Assembly (NCBI RefSeq): GCF_003946725.1
Contig: NZ_RHOY01000011.1
Span: 1 to 64,000, forward strand
DNA length: 64,000 nucleotides
Source: Agrilactobacillus yilanensis
GTDB lineage: Bacteria; Bacillota; Bacilli; Lactobacillales; Lactobacillaceae
Direction of reading: 5' to 3'
A model generated the notes under the pieces. That model was not told the DNA's origin, searched no databases, and worked only from the letters and a program-made list of their open reading frames with translations. Positions 1-7,602 of the stretch are shown here, piece after piece. The translations under genes and the position numbers were made by a program. How positions within the stretch are numbered: the stretch's first letter is position 1; the number at the start of each line of letters is the position of its first letter.

Positions 1-77
1 GTGTTTGTTTTGGTTATAAACATTATCTTCCTGAATCCCCGAATTGGCAATCTAGGGGGTCATTTCATATTATCTCT

Positions 78-350
78 AAACGCGTTCAAGGTCACTGACT
101 TTTCACGCTCTAAACGCGTTCCCAAAGACTGATTTCTGCGCTTAGCTACGTCTAACTTGTAAGCGAAGCCCGCTCACGGCGTTAGCCTAGGCTATGCTCA
201 AAATCAACTCGTCTTTGGTCACGCTCTGATTTAAACGCGTTCAAGGCCACTGACTTTTCACATAACTACAAATTACTTGTAAGCCAAGGACGGGCTTCCA
301 GCGTAATTTTAGGTTATGCTCAAAGTCAAACCGTGCCCTTTCACGCTCTG
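78..350 (-). repeat. Three tandem hairpin repeat elements (family called REP-L here)
   Basis: Three units lie head to tail: 78-111 (ends only, core deleted), 112-228 and 233-350. Read on the minus strand each runs from AGAGCGTGA to GAACGCGTTT. In the unit at 112-228 outer arms (CCAAAGAC...GATTT with AAATCA...GTCTTTGG) enclose inner arms ending in CTACG on one side and CCTAG on the other, and a short apical stem (AGCG/CGCT). The array starts 3 bases after the stop of the permease at 353-1720 and has the same orientation as that gene. Bases 1-77 hold nothing I can assign. The same family recurs near 10.4, 18.3, 30.6, 39.9 and 46.3 kb. Confidence 0.85.
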
Positions 351-352
351 AT

Positions 353-1720
353 TTAATCAATTTCTGGTGGTTTTTTACCGTGGTACTTGCGCCAGTAGAT
401 TAAGGACATGAGGGCTAAGAAGATGACGCCGATGATGATTGAGATTCGTGTTTCTGGGTTAATGAACATAAAGATTAAGGTCATCACTAAAAAGGCGAGT
501 GTCAGCCAATTTGAGATTGGTGATAGGGGCATTTTAAAGGGATGCTCGGCCATGATGGCTTGATGTTCTTTTCTAAAGCGCATTTGACTAATTAAAATGA
601 CAAACCAAGGGACCATCCCTGGTAGGACACTGGAACTGTACACCATGACGAAGATATTGATGGCGGCGGGATAAATAAGCGGCAATAGGGCATTTAAAAC
701 GACCCCTAACAAAATACCGATAGATGTGAAAATAACGGTATAAAAAGGTACCCCATGACGGTTTAATAATAAGAATTTCCGTGGCAGTTGGCCTTGATTG
801 GCTAAGGTGTAACCCATTCGGCTGGCACTGTAAATACCGGAATTAGAACCGGATAAAGCGGCTGTAATTACAACAAAGTTGACGATGGAAGCGGCGGCTG
901 TAATCCCAACTTTGGCAAAGGTTTGGACAAATGGAGAGCCAATTTGAGAAAGCTTATTCCAAGGATAGATAGTCACAATGACAAAAATAGCGCCGATGTA
1001 AAAAATTAAAATCCGGGCAACTGTCGAATGAATGGCTTTGACCAATGTTTCGCGGGGATTTTCGGCTTCACCAGCGGTAACCCCAATCAGTTCAATCCCT
1101 TGGTAAGAGGCCAATACAATCGCTAATGAGAAGACAAAACCTTTAAAGCCACCGGTGAAAAAGCCGCCGTTTTGCCAAAGATTGGCTAAACCAATGGCAT
1201 GTCCATGATTCCCTAGGCCAAAGAAGATAACCCCTAAACCAGCGATAATCATTAAAACAATGGTGACAACTTTAATGAGTGAGAACCAAAATTCCAATTC
1301 CCCAAACATCTTAACGGAAATTAAATTGGCAATACATAGGAAGGTAATGGCAATTAATCCAGGGATCCAAGCGGGTAGACCTGGCCACCAGAACTCCATA
1401 TAACCCCCGATGGCAATCATTTCACTCATCCCAACAATGATGAACTGGAAAATATTACTCCAAGCGGTTAAATAGCCAAAAATAGGATGAATATATTCAC
1501 TGGCAAACTTCGCAAACGAGCCGGTGTCAGGGTCAACGTATAACATTTCCCCCAAGGCCCGCATGATCATATATAAGAACAGACCAGCGATGGCATAAGA
1601 GATTAGAACGGATGGGCCAGTCCATTTAATTGTGGAGCCGGACCCCATGAATAAACCAACCCCGATCGTTCCCCCTAATGCGATCATACGCATTTGTCGA
1701 GCACTTAATTTTCTCTGCAT
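353..1720 (-). CDS. APC-superfamily amino acid permease
   Basis: A 455-residue integral membrane protein with about twelve hydrophobic segments, the usual size of the amino acid-polyamine-organocation superfamily. The N-terminal glycine-rich signature GGTIGVGLFMGSG (about residues 16-28) and the segment SYQGIELIGVTAGEAENP are typical of the amino acid transporter subfamily that includes the GABA, D-Ala/D-Ser/Gly (CycA) and proline permeases of Firmicutes and enterobacteria. It should import an amino acid by proton symport at the cytoplasmic membrane; substrate cannot be decided from sequence. A GAAGGGGAAG ribosome binding site precedes the ATG. It is transcribed alone, divergently from the oxidoreductase at 2072, and ends against the hairpin repeat array. 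Confidence 0.9.
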   Translation of the reverse strand: MQRKLSARQMRMIALGGTIGVGLFMGSGSTIKWTGPSVLISYAIAGLFLYMIMRALGEMLYVDPDTGSFAKFASEYIHPIFGYLTAWSNIFQFIIVGMSEMIAIGGYMEFWWPGLPAWIPGLIAITFLCIANLISVKMFGELEFWFSLIKVVTIVLMIIAGLGVIFFGLGNHGHAIGLANLWQNGGFFTGGFKGFVFSLAIVLASYQGIELIGVTAGEAENPRETLVKAIHSTVARILIFYIGAIFVIVTIYPWNKLSQIGSPFVQTFAKVGITAAASIVNFVVITAALSGSNSGIYSASRMGYTLANQGQLPRKFLLLNRHGVPFYTVIFTSIGILLGVVLNALLPLIYPAAINIFVMVYSSSVLPGMVPWFVILISQMRFRKEHQAIMAEHPFKMPLSPISNWLTLAFLVMTLIFMFINPETRISIIIGVIFLALMSLIYWRKYHGKKPPEID

Positions 1721-2071
1721 TTCTTCTTCCCCTTCAAAAAAACAGATTGTCTAGGACAATCCAATTTCAGTTTTATGCACTAATACAAGGCTCACAATTT
1801 TATTAACTTTAATATTAGAAAATCATTAAAAAAGCGATTATGTACATGAACATGTTACTCTAAAATAAGTCTCAAGGCAATGAAAAGTTCAATAGTTGAT
1901 AGGGTTCGTTGGTTTTATTAAATGGATATTATAATTAGGTTTTTCACATATTCACTATTTCACTTTAAATAAGTTTTTTAATAGTCTGGAATGAGAATTT
2001 ACCAAGTAATCTTGTAAGCGAATGCAATGAAAACTATAATTTAAAGTAATAAATGATGGAGGTTATTCAAT
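1721..2071. other. AT-rich divergent intergenic region
   Basis: About 350 bases between two divergent genes. It is very AT-rich and has no coding sequence that I can see. The only clear element is the promoter at 2012-2040 for the rightward oxidoreductase. Confidence 0.5.
2012..2040 (+). promoter_or_regulatory. Sigma-A type promoter for the oxidoreductase
   Basis: TTGTAA (2012-2017) and TATAAT (2035-2040) are separated by 17 bases. The Shine-Dalgarno GGAGG and the ATG at 2072 follow. Confidence 0.65.
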
Positions 2072-2632
2072 ATGAAAACAATTATATATACCCATCCTTG
2101 GGCAAAAAGCTTTAATCATGGTATTTTGGAAACGTTAACGACGAATTTTGCAGCCCACAAAGAGGCTTATCAAGTCATTGATTTGTACCAAGATAAGTTT
2201 AATCCCGTATTTGATAACGACGAATTAGCACAATTTAATAAAGGCACAACGCCTTATCCATTAGTAAAAGATTATCAAGCAATGTTGAAGCAGACAGATG
2301 AATTAATTATTATTTTTCCGATCTGGTGGTCAACTGTACCAGCAATTCTTAAGGGCTTCATTGATAAGGTTATGTTACCAGGGTTTGCTTATAATATTGA
2401 TGATACGGGCTGGCATGGCTTGTTAACCAATATTAAGAAAACAACAGTCATTACCACATCTGAATCACCATGGTCTAAATTTACAGATTCAATTCAAGGA
2501 CAATTTATTGACAGTTTGCTGCCTGAATTAGGCTTACACGCTGAACAAACAACTTGGCGGCACTTTGATGGCGTAGAGACATCAACCCCAGAAGCCAGAG
2601 CTGAATTTTTAAAAGAATTAGCTGATCTATAA
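2072..2632 (+). CDS. NAD(P)H dehydrogenase (quinone)/flavodoxin-fold oxidoreductase
   Basis: A 186-residue protein of the flavodoxin_2 (NQO1/KefF/MdaB-like) family, soluble FMN or FAD enzymes that reduce quinones, azo compounds or similar electrophiles with NAD(P)H. The diagnostic segment FPIWWSTVPAILKGFIDKV lies at about 82-100 and contains the WW flavin/quinone-contact motif; the N-terminal beta strand MKTIIYTHPW and the histidine-containing phosphate loop follow the family pattern. GGAGG lies upstream of the ATG. It is a single gene followed by a strong terminator. Likely a stress or redox-detoxification enzyme; the physiological substrate is unknown. Confidence 0.85.
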   Translation: MKTIIYTHPWAKSFNHGILETLTTNFAAHKEAYQVIDLYQDKFNPVFDNDELAQFNKGTTPYPLVKDYQAMLKQTDELIIIFPIWWSTVPAILKGFIDKVMLPGFAYNIDDTGWHGLLTNIKKTTVITTSESPWSKFTDSIQGQFIDSLLPELGLHAEQTTWRHFDGVETSTPEARAEFLKELADL

Positions 2633-2644
2633 AGTCGGTATATA

Positions 2645-2692
2645 AATAAGCACCCACTTAAGAGTCTACTTAAGTGAGTGCTTATTTTTTTT
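2645..2692 (+). terminator. Intrinsic terminator of the oxidoreductase gene
   Basis: Arms AATAAGCACCCACTTAAG and CTTAAGTGAGTGCTTATT pair almost perfectly and are followed by a run of T. It lies between convergent genes and may also stop the leftward glycyl-radical transcript. Confidence 0.85.
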
Positions 2693-2698
2693 AGATTA

Positions 2699-5137
2699 TT
2701 ATAAAGCTTGTTCTGTCCGGGCAATAATATCGTCTTGAGTTTCTTTAGATAAGCCCACGAAGAAAGCGGAATAACCGGCTACACGAACGATCAAGTCACG
2801 ATGCTTTTCGGGTTGTGCTTGAGCTTCTAATAGCGTTGCTTTAGAAACAATATTGTATTGAACATGGTAGCCGTGGAGCGCATTAAAGAAAGTCCGGATC
2901 AATTGAATCAGTTTTTCACAATTCTCAGGTGTTCGTAAAACTTGTGGCGACATTTTTTGATTTAATAAGACGCCACCGGTGATTTCTTTAGTGTTCAGTT
3001 TAGAAACACTCTTGAACACGGCAGTAGGGCCATCCACATCCATAGCATGTTCTGGAGAGCAGCCTTCCGCCAATGGGGTTCTGGCATGACGGCCGTCTGG
3101 CGTAGCTAGTGTACTATGGCCTTGGCCCACATTCGCGGAAATTGAAGAGGTGCCGGCATAACGCAAGCCACCAATTGGACCTCTACCATAGCGGGTATTT
3201 TTGTACTTAGCGATTTCATCAATGTAAGGGGCATAGGCGTCAACGATTAATTGATCCACAAAATCATCATCATTGCCATATTTTGGCGCCGTTAATAATA
3301 ACTGGCGCACCGTTTCACCTTCTGGCCCGGCAAAATCATTTTGTAGTGCAGTCCAAAGGTCGGTAGTGCTCAGCTGCTTTTCATCAAAAACGAAGCGTTT
3401 GATAGCGGCTAAACTATCTGCCAAATTGGCAATCCCCACTTGTAGGCCGCTAATGAAATCATAAATTGCGCCGCCTTCTTTAATGGTTTTGCCCCGACCA
3501 ATGCAGTCTTCAGTCAACGTGGAACAAAGAATATCTGGATAGTTCTGTTCTAGGGCTAAATCACAGCTGTTTTCAATGATGACACTTTGTCGCGTCATTT
3601 CTCGCAAGGATTTATCCCAAGCTGTGGCTAATTGTGAATAACTGGTCATATCCGTAAAGTGGCCATAATCCGGCAATAGTTTTTCACCAGATTCCGGATC
3701 CACGCCACCGTTCATAACAATTAATAAAGTTCTAGGGAAATTAATAAAGCTCATCCCGGTACACCGATACCCCCATTTACCAGGGACAGCGGTTTCAACA
3801 CAGCCAATAGCACTATAATTGTACGCATCAGCTTTTTTAACCCCCCGGGCCATAAAGGACGGAATAATAATCTCATCGTTATTAAAGGCGGGCATCCCCA
3901 AACCTTCTTTAATAACCGCCACGCAGGCCTGCATAAAGTCATCACTTAAGCCTTTATGATAACGCACCGTTAAGTTAGGCTGAGGCAAATGAGCTTGGGC
4001 AATCGCATTCAAAATTAAATAAGATAAAGGATTGACCGCATCTTCACCAGTCACAGTCTGGCCACCGATGGTAATATTTTGATAAAGCGGACTGCCCGCA
4101 GAAAATTGCGTGTGGCCCCAAGACCGAACTTTATTAATGGTTAAAGTTTTTAAGCATAAATTTGTTAATAATTCCGTAGCCTGATCCGCTGTTAAGATAC
4201 CAGCGGCTAAATCTCGTTCGTAAAAAGGGTTTAAATACTGATCCACCCGGCCGTAGGAAACAGAGTGGCCATTGGATTCGATTTGTAAAATGAGATGTGT
4301 TAACCAAACTGCTTGAACCGCTTCTCTAAATGTAGTAGCGGGTTCATACGGGACTTTGTGTAAAATCTCAGCCATCGTTAATAGATTTTGTTTTTCAGCT
4401 GGATCAGAACATGTTTTGGCTTGGGTTTCAGCTAATTGGGCATAACGCTTTGCAAAATCTCGAACCGCTTTAATGACAACTAAACTGGCTTCATAAAAGT
4501 AGAGTTTCTTCTGATCGTTGATATCTGTGAGCGCTAATTTTGCTTTTTCAGCTAGAACCCGGGTTTCGTACCATTTTAAACCTTTAGTGATGATATTATT
4601 ATAATCCACAGCAATATGGCCGTCACCGGATGTAATGTTACCGGCAGCGCCAATAATACCTAGATCGTAAAAAAGGCGACTGGCTTTTGGAAAAGCTGCG
4701 TAACCCCGATCTTCTAAAGTGTTGTTTTTCCAGAAAGGCGCAATTTCTCGAAGCTGCGTTTTAGTGGCTTCTGTAATATAAAAGACATCTCCAGGCCGTT
4801 TTTCAAATTGGTCTAATTCGTCAATAACCCAATTCATGGAATATTCTGGAAAAATTGGGGCCCAACGATTACTTTGTGCCTGATTGCCGGCTAATAAAGT
4901 TTCAGGTTCAATGTAAATAGTCATGTTTTCCAAAATATGTGCTAAAACATGGGCCCGTAACAAATCTACTTGTTCCTGCTGATGGGCTTGGTAGGCCTGT
5001 GTCGTTAAAATCGCCCGCTGTGCATCTACATAAGGTTTGGCATCTAAAATTTTGTCCCGGTAATGCTGCATTCTAGGTGTTAGTTTACCAAAAGGGTGTT
5101 TCGGGTCAGTAGTTTTAAGTTCGACATTGGATAACAT
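2699..5137 (-). CDS. Glycyl radical enzyme, dehydratase/eliminase type (PflD/YbiW-like)
   Basis: An 812-residue glycyl radical enzyme. The active-site Cys446 sits in GCVET with Glu448 two positions on, and the radical Gly788 is in RVAGYS near the C-terminus. Pyruvate formate-lyase itself carries two adjacent cysteines, whereas a single Cys followed by Val-Glu is the signature of the B12-independent diol dehydratase and C-N/C-O lyase branch, so the common name formate acetyltransferase is probably wrong here. SHSVSYGR (about 289-297 with its flanks) also fits the glycerol-dehydratase/YbiW side. The cognate activase lies 53 bases upstream, so the two form an operon controlled from the divergent DeoR-type gene. 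No diol, choline or microcompartment gene is nearby, so substrate is open. It should work only anaerobically. Confidence 0.88.
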   Translation of the reverse strand: MLSNVELKTTDPKHPFGKLTPRMQHYRDKILDAKPYVDAQRAILTTQAYQAHQQEQVDLLRAHVLAHILENMTIYIEPETLLAGNQAQSNRWAPIFPEYSMNWVIDELDQFEKRPGDVFYITEATKTQLREIAPFWKNNTLEDRGYAAFPKASRLFYDLGIIGAAGNITSGDGHIAVDYNNIITKGLKWYETRVLAEKAKLALTDINDQKKLYFYEASLVVIKAVRDFAKRYAQLAETQAKTCSDPAEKQNLLTMAEILHKVPYEPATTFREAVQAVWLTHLILQIESNGHSVSYGRVDQYLNPFYERDLAAGILTADQATELLTNLCLKTLTINKVRSWGHTQFSAGSPLYQNITIGGQTVTGEDAVNPLSYLILNAIAQAHLPQPNLTVRYHKGLSDDFMQACVAVIKEGLGMPAFNNDEIIIPSFMARGVKKADAYNYSAIGCVETAVPGKWGYRCTGMSFINFPRTLLIVMNGGVDPESGEKLLPDYGHFTDMTSYSQLATAWDKSLREMTRQSVIIENSCDLALEQNYPDILCSTLTEDCIGRGKTIKEGGAIYDFISGLQVGIANLADSLAAIKRFVFDEKQLSTTDLWTALQNDFAGPEGETVRQLLLTAPKYGNDDDFVDQLIVDAYAPYIDEIAKYKNTRYGRGPIGGLRYAGTSSISANVGQGHSTLATPDGRHARTPLAEGCSPEHAMDVDGPTAVFKSVSKLNTKEITGGVLLNQKMSPQVLRTPENCEKLIQLIRTFFNALHGYHVQYNIVSKATLLEAQAQPEKHRDLIVRVAGYSAFFVGLSKETQDDIIARTEQAL

Positions 5138-5168
5138 GTGAAAACCTCCTAAATTTTTGAGCGATAAC

Positions 5169-5180
5169 TTTCGTACGAAA
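5169..5180. promoter_or_regulatory. Candidate operator palindrome between activase and glycyl radical enzyme
   Basis: TTTCGTACGAAA is a perfect 12-base palindrome in the 53-base gap. A close variant, TTTCGTTTGAAA, lies at 6058-6069 in the divergent promoter region, so both may bind the adjacent DeoR-family regulator. That link is inference. Confidence 0.5.
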
Positions 5181-5190
5181 CTATTTTAGA

Positions 5191-5985
5191 TTACCAGCTA
5201 TTAATTTTAGCGGTGACTTGATACTGTGCTAAGGTTGCTTGAAAGGCCAATAGATCTTCGCCGTGAAGTTGGGGCGTGTCTTTTAAGCGGTAGGGCCGGT
5301 CCAGCTGTTGATATTTATTTAAGCCGAATTGATGAAACGGCAGTAATTCAACCTCACTAACGCCTAATTCTTGGAAAAGTTCACCAAAATGTTTGGCGTC
5401 GTCTAGGCTGTAATTAAAGTCAGGAATGATAGGGATGCGAATCTTTAGAGGCACATTGGCCGCTAATGCTTGACGCAGATTTTTTAGAATAAGGTCATTG
5501 GTGACACCGGTACCTTGTAGGTGTACTTGAGGATTCCAGTGTTTACAGTCAAAGTACATGAGATCAAAATAAGGCATGAATGCTTTAAAAACGTCAAAAG
5601 GCGCATGACCGGTTGTCTCGCAAGCTAAGTGAATCCCTTGTCCTTTGACCGCTTGGGCTAAGGCGATGGCAAAATCCGCTTGGGCTAAAACTTCGCCGCC
5701 AGAAAAAGTAACCCCACCACCAGATTGGTCGTAAAAAGCTTTATCTTTTAAAATTTCAGTCAATACTTCGGGAACCGTTTGATAAGTACCCACCGTAATT
5801 TTTTTAGTACCAGCTGCTGCCGTCATTAATTCCGGTCGGCCGCTTTGAGATTCTGGATTGGCACACCATTGACATCGTAGGGGACAACCTTTAAAAAAGA
5901 CGACGGTACGAATGCCGGGGCCATCATTTAAGCTAAATTTTTGAATGTTAAAAATTAAACCTTTTGTTGCTGTTTGGGATGTCAA
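5191..5985 (-). CDS. Glycyl-radical-enzyme activating radical SAM protein
   Basis: A 264-residue radical SAM enzyme that would abstract hydrogen from Gly788 of the partner enzyme. The N-terminus NDGPGIRTVVFFKGCPLRC includes the CxxxCxxC cluster (CPLRCQWC), followed by NPESQ as in activases of the glycerol dehydratase type. TFSGGEVLAQ is the SAM-binding GGE region. Most dehydratase-type activases of about 300 residues carry an inserted two-cluster ferredoxin domain after the radical SAM cysteines; here the insert is missing (only about 45 residues separate CQWC from FSGGE, without further cysteines), making it as short as a pyruvate formate-lyase activase. It is first in the operon, so the activator is made before its target. 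Confidence 0.9.
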   Translation of the reverse strand: MTSQTATKGLIFNIQKFSLNDGPGIRTVVFFKGCPLRCQWCANPESQSGRPELMTAAAGTKKITVGTYQTVPEVLTEILKDKAFYDQSGGGVTFSGGEVLAQADFAIALAQAVKGQGIHLACETTGHAPFDVFKAFMPYFDLMYFDCKHWNPQVHLQGTGVTNDLILKNLRQALAANVPLKIRIPIIPDFNYSLDDAKHFGELFQELGVSEVELLPFHQFGLNKYQQLDRPYRLKDTPQLHGEDLLAFQATLAQYQVTAKINSW

Positions 5986-6057
5986 TGGTGATCACAACCT
6001 TTCGAACTTCGTTACCTGTAGTATAACATAAATATTTTCTTTCGCAACTAATATAGC

Positions 6058-6069
6058 TTTCGTTTGAAA
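6058..6069. promoter_or_regulatory. Second candidate operator in the divergent promoter region
   Basis: TTTCGTTTGAAA matches the perfect palindrome at 5169-5180 at 10 of 12 positions. Further TTTCG half-sites occur at about 6000 and 6040. It lies between the activase and the DeoR-type gene. Confidence 0.4.
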
Positions 6070-6123
6070 AAATAATAATTTTAAAAATTATGCTAAACTA
6101 GACATAATTATGGAGGTTTTTCA

Positions 6124-6882
6124 ATGAATAAACGAATTGATGATCTACTGCAAATTGTGAATCAACAGCAAAAAATAGAAGTCAACGAATTAGCCCAACA
6201 GCTTAATGTTTCTAAAGTTACGATTCGAAAGGATTTGACGGCACTAGAAAAAAAAGGCTTGTTACGACGACAGCACGGTTATGCGGTCATTAACAACCCT
6301 AATGATTTAAATTATCGTTTGGCACAAAATTATGAAGTGAAACTAAAAATCGCCCAGGCGGCAGCGGATATGGTACAGGATCAAGCGACGATCATGATTG
6401 AATCCGGCTCAACCTGTGCGCTTTTAGCGGAGGCGTTAGGCAAACAGGGGAAACATGTGACCATCATTACAATTTCATATTTTATTGCCAATTACGTTGC
6501 CCAATATACGAATTTAGATGTATTTGTGCTAGGCGGGAAATATCAGCCTGATGCGCAAGTCGTGGTGGGCCCTTTAGCTAAAGCGGTTTTGGCCAACTTC
6601 CGGGTGACCAACTTATTTATTGGTACCGATGGCTTTGATCCGACGGCTGGTTTCTTTGGCAATGACATTATGCGTACAGATACTGTTCAAGCAATGGCCG
6701 CAAATGCACAAAAACTAATTATTTTAACCGACGCCACTAAATTCACACAACCTAGTCTAGTGCATCAATTTTCACTGCCGGAAGTGGACACCGTGATTAC
6801 CGACCAGAGCCTGCCGGCAGCTACAGCGGCTGTTTTGGCTAAAAATGAGGTGACTGTCGTCAAAGTAGCCGCAAATGCTTAA
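6124..6882 (+). CDS. DeoR/GlpR-family transcriptional regulator
   Basis: A 252-residue DeoR-type regulator: N-terminal helix-turn-helix (about 20-45, VNELAQQLNVSKVTIRKDL) and a C-terminal sugar-phosphate-sensing DeoRC domain with ESGSTC (about 93-98) and GTDGFD. Members usually repress a catabolic operon and release DNA when a phosphorylated sugar or polyol binds. Its divergent placement next to the activase and glycyl radical enzyme suggests that it controls them, which hints at a polyol- or sugar-derived substrate. GGAGG lies upstream of the ATG. Its last 4 bases overlap the convergent Gre-factor gene. Confidence 0.88.
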   Translation: MNKRIDDLLQIVNQQQKIEVNELAQQLNVSKVTIRKDLTALEKKGLLRRQHGYAVINNPNDLNYRLAQNYEVKLKIAQAAADMVQDQATIMIESGSTCALLAEALGKQGKHVTIITISYFIANYVAQYTNLDVFVLGGKYQPDAQVVVGPLAKAVLANFRVTNLFIGTDGFDPTAGFFGNDIMRTDTVQAMAANAQKLIILTDATKFTQPSLVHQFSLPEVDTVITDQSLPAATAAVLAKNEVTVVKVAANA

Positions 6883-7358
6883 CTTAAAAAAACATCGATA
6901 ATCTTTACTTGGTAATCACCAGCTGGTGCGGTGACGGTGACAATTGCCCCGGGCCGCTGCTGTTTTAAAGCCCGGCCTAAAGGCGAAGCCAGTGTGATTT
7001 TATAGTTGGGTAAGTCAGCCTCTGGCAGGCCGACTAGATGATAAGTTTCTTGTTCGTGGTCGTCTAGAAATTCCAAGACAACATCTTTGCCAATTTCAAT
7101 TTGATCATTATCGGTGGGGGTGACAATTTTGGCATAGCGCAGTTGTTTTTCCAAATAGCGCAACCGACTTTCTAAATGACGCAAATCGCGTTTGGCGGCA
7201 CTGTAATCGGCATTTTCGGATAAATCACCCAATGCTCTAGCAACTTGCAGCGCTTTAATTCGGGCGGGCCGTTGTGCTTGGCACTGAAGAATTTCTTGCT
7301 GAATTTGATGGTAGCCGGCTTGAGTGATATCGTTGAAATATGGTTTCACATGAAACAC
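6879..7358 (-). CDS. greA: GreA/GreB-family transcript cleavage factor
   Basis: A 159-residue Gre factor. The N-terminal coiled coil carries the tip motif GDLSENADYSAAKRDL (about 44-59) with the acidic residues that reach into the RNA polymerase secondary channel and stimulate cleavage of backtracked RNA; a GreA_GreB C-terminal FKBP-like domain follows (ASPLGRALKQQRPGA). The coding end overlaps the DeoR gene by 4 bases on the opposite strand. AGGAAGG supports the ATG used. Lactobacilli often have more than one Gre paralog, so this need not be the main housekeeping copy; the symbol is for the family. Confidence 0.85.
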   Translation of the reverse strand: MFHVKPYFNDITQAGYHQIQQEILQCQAQRPARIKALQVARALGDLSENADYSAAKRDLRHLESRLRYLEKQLRYAKIVTPTDNDQIEIGKDVVLEFLDDHEQETYHLVGLPEADLPNYKITLASPLGRALKQQRPGAIVTVTAPAGDYQVKIIDVFLS

Positions 7359-7534
7359 CTTCCTAGATTTATAGGGAACTTTTGCTAATTAGGCCTATTA
7401 TAACGGATTGAACGGGTTAGAATCTAGAAATAATGTATATAGGAAGAATTAGTTTTATGTAATAATCATCATAAGAAAAGCTTGCGTGAACTATAATTAT
7501 CATGATAAACTAGAACTAACGAAATAGGAAAACC

Positions 7535-7588
7535 AAAAACGCGAGCCAAGCCCAGCCTAAGACGACTGAACTTTGACTGGCGTTTTTT
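7535..7588 (+). terminator. Terminator-like hairpin in the leader of the P-type ATPase
   Basis: Arms AAAAACGC..AG.CAAG and CTT.G.CT.GCGTTTTT close a hairpin followed by a T run, ending only a few bases before the AAGGAGG of the ATPase gene. An intrinsic terminator in this position suggests transcription attenuation or read-through control. I do not see the conserved loops of the yybP-ykoY manganese riboswitch. Confidence 0.6.
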
Positions 7589-7602
7589 TAAGGAGGTAAC
7601 GG

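Noticed and set aside
1-77. End of a gene upstream of the window
   Set aside because: No frame in these bases gives a recognisable C-terminus and the sequence is too short to judge.
2699-5137. Pyruvate formate-lyase (pflB)
   Set aside because: The active site has a single Cys followed by Val-Glu instead of two adjacent cysteines.
7430-7602. yybP-ykoY manganese riboswitch
   Set aside because: The conserved GGGGAGTAG-type loop and its partner are absent; only a terminator hairpin is supported.
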